Of a stretch of DNA of 64,000 nucleotides, positions 57,820-64,000 are shown piece by piece. The stretch is from NCBI RefSeq assembly GCF_022605165.1, contig NC_063070.1, forward strand, positions 2,976,001-3,040,000. The letters are read 5' to 3'. Numbering within the stretch: the stretch's first letter is position 1; each line of letters starts with the position of its first letter. The notes below the pieces were generated by a model that saw only the letters and a list, made by a program, of their open reading frames with translations, did no database searches and was not told the DNA's origin. Origin of the DNA: Purpureocillium takamizusanense. Lineage: Eukaryota > Ascomycota > Sordariomycetes > Hypocreales > Ophiocordycipitaceae. Made by a program: the position numbers and the translations under genes.

Positions 57820-58760
57820 GGTTTCTGCGGCGCGGGACGGAAGGTGAAGTTGTTGGATAGACGTTGAGGTGAGACGATGACGATGTGGCAGAAGTAACGA
57901 CGAGCAGACTGGATGACGTTTGCAGCCGTTGTTGGGGTAGTGTTAAGAACAAGAAACCAAATGCACAATTGATTGGCCCCAGTCACTCTTGGTTGCGTAG
58001 CACCGTCCCTGATCCGCTTGTTAGGGTCGATATTCTAGGGGCGGTTCCAAACTTCCACCGCTGTTGACGGTGGTTGTGATGAGGGGCATCCATGCCCAAG
58101 CCCAAGCCACTTGAGGTGACCCGCAAGCTCAGGGCCGTCTGCACTCTGCTGGACAGCGGGACCACTCCCCTCCAACGACGCGGCACCCGAGGTGGGGGCA
58201 CACAGCGGGGCCGCCTCGCCAAGGGCGCTGATTGGCTAGATGTGGCGCGAAACCGACGCGTTCGGCCGCCTCTCGACGCGCCCGCGCCATTTGCGAGGCG
58301 GTAGGGGTAGGGCCAGGCTCCAGGGCACAAAGGGCTGCGGGGGGGCTGGGCGCCAGCCCTGCGCCCATTCCTGTGCCCCAGCCTCCCACCTCACATCATT
58401 GTCTACCACCCCGAAGTCTCTACCCTTTAGCTCCCATCCCATCATCGCAACCAGTATCTTCAAGCACCATCAATCGCATCGCCCGCTGGCTTTATCGACT
58501 CGCTCCATCGTCCCGCTACTCCAGTCGTCATCGATACTCGCCCGTGGCTTGGTGTCTTTTGCTTGCGGCCCGATTCCACTGTCAGCACCCGACGGTTCGC
58601 CCGAGAGCAAACCCACGCCAGCTGGCAGACGGCGAGACGCCGCTTCTCGGCCGTCGACACTATCAGGAGACGACAAGATTGGCGACGAGCTCCTAAGAAG
58701 TTATATCAGCCGCTTCACATCCTACCCGCGCAGCATCGCTGCGGCCCACCTGCGCCCAAG
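57820..58760. promoter_or_regulatory. Divergent DUO1 / 58761-gene promoter
   Basis: A 941-nt interval between two divergent genes. It contains GGCGCGAAA (58244-58252), resembling an E2F/MBF site, followed 4 nt later by ACGCGT (58256-58261). These lie about 500 nt from the ATG at 58761 and about 430 nt from DUO1. No other gene was recognised. Confidence 0.45.
58244..58261. promoter_or_regulatory. E2F-like GGCGCGAAA plus ACGCGT
   Basis: Two G1/S-type motifs are packed within 18 nt, which makes chance less likely than for either alone. Confidence 0.4.
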
Positions 58761-60123
58761 ATGGCCACGCCCGCCGTCGGCTCCGTGACGCCGCCGCCGC
58801 CCTCGTCACGCGTCCAGACGCCTCCCGCGCCCCGACACGGTTTTCAGGACAGCTGGGAGCCCTATTCACCGCGCAAGTCGGCGCGGATTTCTTCCCAGCG
58901 CACCGCCAACCGAACACCTTCCCCGCACACAACTCACTCCCGCCAGCAGCCTTCATCACCGCGCACCGCCAAGAGGAGCGTCAATACTCGCAGCACCGAC
59001 GCCGCCATGGTCTCGCCTGTGCCGTCACCGCGCAAGAAGCCTCATCCAGCCGTCGAATCGTCGCGCCGCGTGTCGGGAACGCTGACGGCCGAGAGCACCG
59101 CCAACGCGGCCGCCGCACTGGGTCTGAGCCACGCAAAGGAAGCATCACGGGCGCCGACCACGTCCATCTCCCGCGCCACTGGCATGCTGCCCACCCCGTC
59201 CAAGACTCCACAGAAGCCTCCCAACGACAAGAAGGCCGCACAAATCCAGACCTTCGCCCGCAACCTCTTCACTGCGGACGAGGAGCCCATGCCCAGCCCC
59301 CGCAAACGCCGAGCTAAGCGGTACACGGGCGTCACAATGGAGAGTTTCACGGCCGAGGACGCCGAAGACCCCATCCAGATTTTTACCGACTCCCAAGACC
59401 GTGTCCCACAAAAGGACAACAGCGCGGAGAATCCCTTTTATGGCGCGGAGACGGTCCCCGCTGAGCCTCCCAAGCGCAAGAGCAAGCGCAGGATGGTCCA
59501 AATTCCGGGCGAGGGCGCTCAGTCTGTTGACGAGGCCTCTCAGCGCGAGGACGGAATGATTTACGTATTGTGAGTAACCTTTCATCGTGAGTCCTGAGGC
59601 GATCAGACGCTGACCTTTGCACAGCCGTGGCAAGAAGTTTTTCCGCAAGTTTGCCGAGAACGAATCCGCAGAGACAGAGGAGGAGGATGGCATTGCATCC
59701 GGAGCCGACGTCGAGCTCGAGCTCACGCGCCCCCTCACTCGCTCTTCCGTCAAGCCTCGCCTGTTGTTCCCGTCCAAGAAGTCGGACGAGAACGACGTTG
59801 AGGACGAAGAGGCCGTGACGGATGTCGAGGACATGCTTATGTCGGACGAAGCGGCGGCGCCCCAGACGCCCCAGAAGTCGAGCGAAGTCCCCGCCAAGAC
59901 CCCGGAGGCGCCCAAGTACGCGCCCGTCTCACCACCTGACACCCGACGGACGACGCGCTCGACGAACAAGCTGTCTCCCGAGACGCCGATGAAGAAGAAG
60001 TCTGGGCGGAGGAGCCCATTCGACGCCTGGCCGCGCACCAAGGAGGCGGCGTCTTCGTCGTCAGCCCCGAAGCGACAGGGCGAGAGCCTGGCAGGGGCAG
60101 CTACGAAGCGGACGCGCGCTTAG
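58761..60123 (+). CDS. Unrecognised basic protein rich in CDK phosphorylation sites
   Basis: Two exons: 58761-59569 and 59625-60123, encoding 435 aa. The intron has a GTGAGT donor, a CTGAC branch and a CACAG acceptor, and joins IYV to FRGKKFFRKFAE. I do not recognise the family. The protein is disordered and full of SP/TP sites with following basic residues (SPRK twice, TPSP, SPRT, TPSK, SPETP), the pattern of a cyclin-dependent-kinase substrate. Basic stretches (KRKSKRR, KPRKRR-like SPRKRRAK) suggest nuclear location. The FRGKKFFRKFAE segment, spanning the splice junction, is the best candidate for a conserved motif. Context (MCM10, RNase H2B, DUO1 and G1/S-type boxes upstream) points to a cell-cycle role. 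An apparent upstream extension begins at a non-ATG codon. Confidence 0.85.
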
Positions 60124-60881
60124 GACGTGCTCGGGACGGAGGTGGATGTTGTCTGGCTGTGAGTGCTTGGCGGTACGGTATTATTACTTTCATAATGGTC
60201 TCATGGACGGAGCTGTGCGCGACGACAATGGCGGGTATTGGTGTGCTGTGTCTGCCGCGACGGCCGACCTTGGACTTCTGGGTGTCACTTTTTCCCTTTT
60301 TTTTTTCACTTTTTCATTGTTCACCTCGACTCCCCTACTCTCTGCGAATCCAGGCATGCGAAGGGTCGATTACGGCGTTGGCGGAACGGGTGTGTATTCG
60401 GGACACTGGGCAGATTGAGTGCAGATACGAAAGTAGGCCAGGACACCATAGATTGCCGCGGCAAATTAACACGCCATGCGTCGTGTGTTTGACAAGACGT
60501 GGAGCTTTGCCTGTTCCTGTGGACGAGTTGCGTGACGTGAAGGGAGCCTAAATAAAGAAGCAGCGTCAACAACCGAGGACGGCGTTCGGGGCAAGACGCC
60601 GCCGCCCCCGTTGGGCTCGGTGTCGCCCCACTAGTCGGAGCGCTGCCCCTCCTTCAAGCGCTGGAGAGCCGAACGGGTCCCGGTTCCCTTTTCCTTTTCC
60701 TTTCCTCGGTGTCTGCATTCTGCACCGCTTGACGAGACCACCGAGCAGGCAATTGACCGTTCCCGGCATCGAAGAAGGCACCTGGACGATTCTGCCACCT
60801 CGAGGAACTTGATCCTCGCTCCTGTGCCGGCTCCTCGTCCACCGCCCCCTGGCTGCCGCCGCCGCCACCACCACCACCAAC
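60124..60881. other. Intergenic region, about 0.76 kb
   Basis: Contains the 3' flank of the CDK-site gene and the PBY1 promoter, with a T-rich run near 60295-60320 and a short ACC repeat just before the PBY1 ATG. No gene was seen. Confidence 0.5.
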
Positions 60882-63590
60882 ATGCACATCCTCGTCACAA
60901 ACGACGACGGCCCGCCGTCTCCCGAGTCGTCGCCATACGTCCACTGCCTCGTGCGGCACCTGCAGGAGGCCGGCCATGTCGTGTCCGTGTGCCTGCCCAA
61001 CACGCAGCGCTCGTGGATCGGCAAGGCGCACATGATCGGGCAGACGCTGACGCCCACCTACTACCGGCCCGGCTCCAAGGTCCATGGCGACGAGGCCGAC
61101 GCCGTGGGCACGACGCACCACCGCCCAACGGCGAGCGGCGACGTCGAGGAATGGGTCCTCATCGACGGCACGCCGGCGTCGTGCGTCCAGATCGGCCTGT
61201 ACCACTTCTTCCAGGACCGCGGGCCCATCGACCTCGTCGTCAGCGGGCCCAATTACGGCCGCAACTCGACGTCCGTCTTCGCCCTCAGCTCGGGCACCCT
61301 CGGCGCCGCGCTCGAGGCCGCCGTGTGCCGCCAAAAGGCCATTGCCCTGAGCTTCGCCTTCTTCGCGCGCAACCACGACCCCGTCATCATCGAGGCCGCC
61401 TGCCGCCACAGCGTGCGCGTCATCGAGGCCCTGCACCAGCGCTGGCCCGCCGACGAGAGCGTCGACCTGTACAGCGTCAACGTGCCGCTCGTCGAGGACG
61501 TCGAGCGCAACGCCACCATGTGGACCGACATGCTGCAGAATTACTGGAGCGCCGGCAGCTGCTTCGAGGAGGTGGACGCCGACGGCGCCGGCGACCCGGC
61601 CGACGAGGAGGCGGCCATCCGCGAGGGGCCCGGCGGCGAGGCCGACGTCAAGGACGGCGCGGGCGCCGAAGTCAACGCCAAGAGGGGTCACAAGCACAAG
61701 TACTTCAAGTGGGCGCCTCGGCTGACGCAGCTGCACAAGAGCGTGGAGGAGTCGCCGCCTGGCAACGACGGGCGGACGGTAAGGGAGGGCAAGACTTGGT
61801 ACGTCGCGCGCTCCATGATGCCCCCTCCACCACCCCTTTATAACCCTGACGACCGCTGACCCGCCAACCCTGACAGCATCACGCCGCTAAAGGCCAACTT
61901 CGCCATGGCCGAGGGCGCGTTCAGTCGAAAGGAGTTTGTGCTGTGAGTCGCCCTGTCAGCCGCATGTTTGCATGGAGAGCGCGTGGACCCGGGGCATTGA
62001 GCGGGGAGCATCGTCATGGTGGACGGCGTGTACACTTTTGCCTCTGTCTCTTCAGCTCGACCAATATAGACCTCATTCTTACGCGCCTCCCCCTGTCGCA
62101 GGCCTCCCCTGGCAGCAGCGGCGCCGTCGCAGCAGCAGGACCTCCCCATGCGGACAGCCAGGAACCCGGCCGGTGACGGGCCATCATCACCGCCCTCCGT
62201 ACGCGCCATCGTCGCCTACGAAGACCCCTACGTCCAACCCCTCATCCTGTCCACGCTCAAGAGTCTCGGGCTGGGGGACAAGCTCGACCTCGTCACGGAG
62301 CTGCCCTCGACCACCACCACCACCACCACCGGCGACGGCGTCTCGCTCGCCAGCATGCTCCCCGCGCCAGACGCGCCGACGCTGCAGATCACGCCCTACG
62401 AGGCCATCGACTTTGCGTTCGCCGCGTCGCACCCGCGGACGTGCCTCGTCAACAGCTACGTGATCCGCAAGGCGCTGATCCGGAAGCACTACCTGTCGGC
62501 GACGGTGGACCACTGGGCGGCCAAGAAGCCGACGTCGGTGCTGCGGCGGCACGTGCGTCGCAGCGAGGCCTTTGAGGTCGACTACGCCGAGTTCCTCGAC
62601 GACGCGCTCGTCGAGGCGTTTGACCTGCGCGAGAGCATGGCGCGCAACGACGAGAGCAACCACCCCTCGGCGCGCGAGTGGTGGATCCTCAAGCCGGGCA
62701 TGAGCGACCGCGGGCAGGGCATCCGGCTGTTTAGCACCATGGAGGAGCTGCAGGGCATCTTTGACGGGTGGGAGGCTGAGCGGCCGGACAGCGACGACGA
62801 GGATGATGATGATGGTGATGGGGACGAGGACGAGGGTGGAACCGGGAGACGTGACGGCGACGGCGACTACATCACGACGTCGCACCTGCGGCACTTTGTC
62901 GCGCAGCCGTACGTGCATCCGCCGCTGCTGCTGGCCTCGGAGCCGGAGCCGCGCAAGTTCCACATCCGCACGTACGTGCTCGCGACGGGCAGCCTGCGCG
63001 TGCACGTCTACCGGCACATGCTGGCGCTCTTCGCGGCGAAGCCGTACCGCGCGCCGTGGGAGCACTCGCCGGGGGACATTGACTCGTACCTCACCAACAC
63101 TTGCCTACAGGAGCAGCAGAAACAGCAGCAGCAGAAACACTCGGTGGCGACGACAATGGCCTCGGCGACTGGCGCCGGGAACAGCAACACGGTCCGGCGG
63201 TTCTGGTCGCTTCCACTGGAGCGCGCCACGCTCGACGACATCTTCGCGCAGATCTGCGCCGCCACGGGGGAGCTGTTCGAGGCGGCGGCGCGGGCCATGC
63301 CGGTGCACTTCCAGACGCTGCCCAACGCGTTCGAGGTGTTTGGGCTCGACTTCCTGGTCGACGCCGCGGGCACCGCGTGGCTGCTCGAGGTGAATGCGTT
63401 TCCCGACTTTAAGCAGACGGGCGGCGACTTGAGCGACCTGGTGGAGGGGTTCTGGAGGGGCGTCGCGAGGGAGGCTGTCGCGCCGTTTTTCTCCTTGGAC
63501 GTGCAAGGGGTGGCAAGGGCTGTTGCTGCTACTGCCGAGGAGGAGGCGGACATGGTGTTGGTCAAGGACGTTGACCTGGGCAGGCGGTAG
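60882..63590 (+). CDS. PBY1: SurE-type phosphatase fused to tubulin-tyrosine-ligase-like domain (Pby1 type)
   Basis: Three exons: 60882-61798, 61877-61942 and 62102-63590, encoding 823 aa (yeast Pby1 is 753). The first 300 residues are a SurE 5'-nucleotidase-like domain, with NDDGPPSPES at the N-terminus and SGPNYGRNS near 122. The C-terminal half is an ATP-grasp tubulin-tyrosine-ligase-like domain with EWWILKPGMSDRGQGIRLFS, HFVAQPYVHPPLL and LLEVNAFPDFKQTG. Yeast Pby1 is a P-body protein that binds the decapping enzyme. Exon 3 is entered with CT+G to restore leucine; the earlier acceptor at 62055 leads to a stop. An acidic run (about 555-575) and a Q-rich insert (about 665-690) interrupt the ligase domain. 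Confidence 0.9.
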
Positions 63591-63874
63591 GGGAGGAGAT
63601 ATGTGATGAGGCGAGTGACCGTGATCGTGACATACGGGGGCGCTTTTTGCGTTGAGCGTTCACCAGTTTTTAGAGAGACAGGAACCCCTATTAGAAGGTG
63701 TCTCAAGGATAGCATCCTATGACAGTGTCAACAGACGTCTGTGTCTGTGTCTGGTCGCAGGAAGACTCGGGAGCAATCGATCATTGTCATGTACGAACAT
63801 ACAAAGGGATACTGGGTTACAAGTGTCGTTCGACGAGAGAGACGTCAACTGGAGTATCAAGGGGGGTCCGGGCA

Positions 63875-64000
63875 TCAGCGTGGTTTCGCCGGGCCGGCAA
63901 GATAGATAGATGTAGCTACGTACGACGCGACCTCCTGGTCAAAGAGACGTCTCGCAACTTCTCTGAGCATATTCCACTCGTCGTTGATGGCATCCTGCGC
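63875..64000 (-). CDS. C-terminal end of a gene running off the right edge (partial)
   Basis: The minus strand from the window edge reads 41 codons to a TGA at 63877-63875 (AINDEWNMLREVARRLFDQE, then SYVATSIYLAGPAKPR). The first 25 residues look like an amphipathic helix of a real protein. The end could be intron read-through, since a GTACGT donor-like site lies inside. Family not recognised; the start is outside the window. Confidence 0.45.
   Translation of the reverse strand, partial: AQDAINDEWNMLREVARRLFDQEVASYVATSIYLAGPAKPR

Noticed and set aside
58563..58760. Extension of the CDK-site protein to 58563
   Set aside because: Begins at a non-ATG codon and reads into promoter sequence.
62055..62101. 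Earlier acceptor for PBY1 exon 3 at 62055
   Set aside because: That frame meets a TGA after about 40 codons; the acceptor ending at 62101 restores the ligase frame.

Overview
The window is nuclear DNA of a filamentous ascomycete. Short introns (about 50-250 nt) with GT donors, CTAAC/CTGAC branch sites and AG acceptors interrupt most genes. Coding regions are GC-rich, and the protein set (TUB2, GCN20, MCM10, DUO1, RNase H2 subunit B, PBY1, a secreted tyrosinase, a fungal zinc-cluster regulator) is fungal. The beta-tubulin sequence and intron positions fit Sordariomycetes, most likely Hypocreales; that placement is inference. I saw no bacterial operons, CRISPR, phage or rRNA, and recognised no tRNA.

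Layout. 1-8.2 kb is a dense housekeeping block: a HAL2/MET22-type phosphatase (+), then on the minus strand mitochondrial ribosomal protein L6, beta-tubulin and GCN20. 8.2-17.0 kb is a gene-poor stretch of about 8.8 kb full of microsatellites and short TACGTA/GTAC palindromes. 17-29 kb holds two very large, mostly disordered proteins: a tentative Byr4/Bfa1-like protein (+) and a 2,115-residue membrane-anchored protein with tryptophan-motif repeats (-). 32.4-38.8 kb holds a PNPOx-fold flavin-binding protein (+), a membrane-anchored spermidine-synthase-fold protein (-) and a TamA/Dal81-like regulator (-). 43.4-46.9 kb carries a GNAT acetyltransferase and a seven-exon tyrosinase, both minus. 50.5-52.0 kb carries an APH-like kinase with an odd catalytic loop.

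52.5-63.6 kb is a run of replication, mitosis and RNA-turnover genes: MCM10 (-) divergent from RNase H2 subunit B (+), the latter tail-to-tail with DUO1 (-), DUO1 divergent from an unrecognised CDK-site-rich protein (+), then a SurE-TTL fusion of PBY1 type (+). Two ACGCGT (MluI/MCB) boxes lie between MCM10 and the RNase H2B gene. One ACGCGT plus an E2F-like GGCGCGAAA lie between DUO1 and the CDK-site gene. This suggests shared G1/S control. The right edge cuts a further minus-strand gene.

Most genes needed splicing by eye. Exon coordinates below come from reading donor, branch and acceptor signals and keeping the frame with family-conserved residues; none is confirmed by transcript data.
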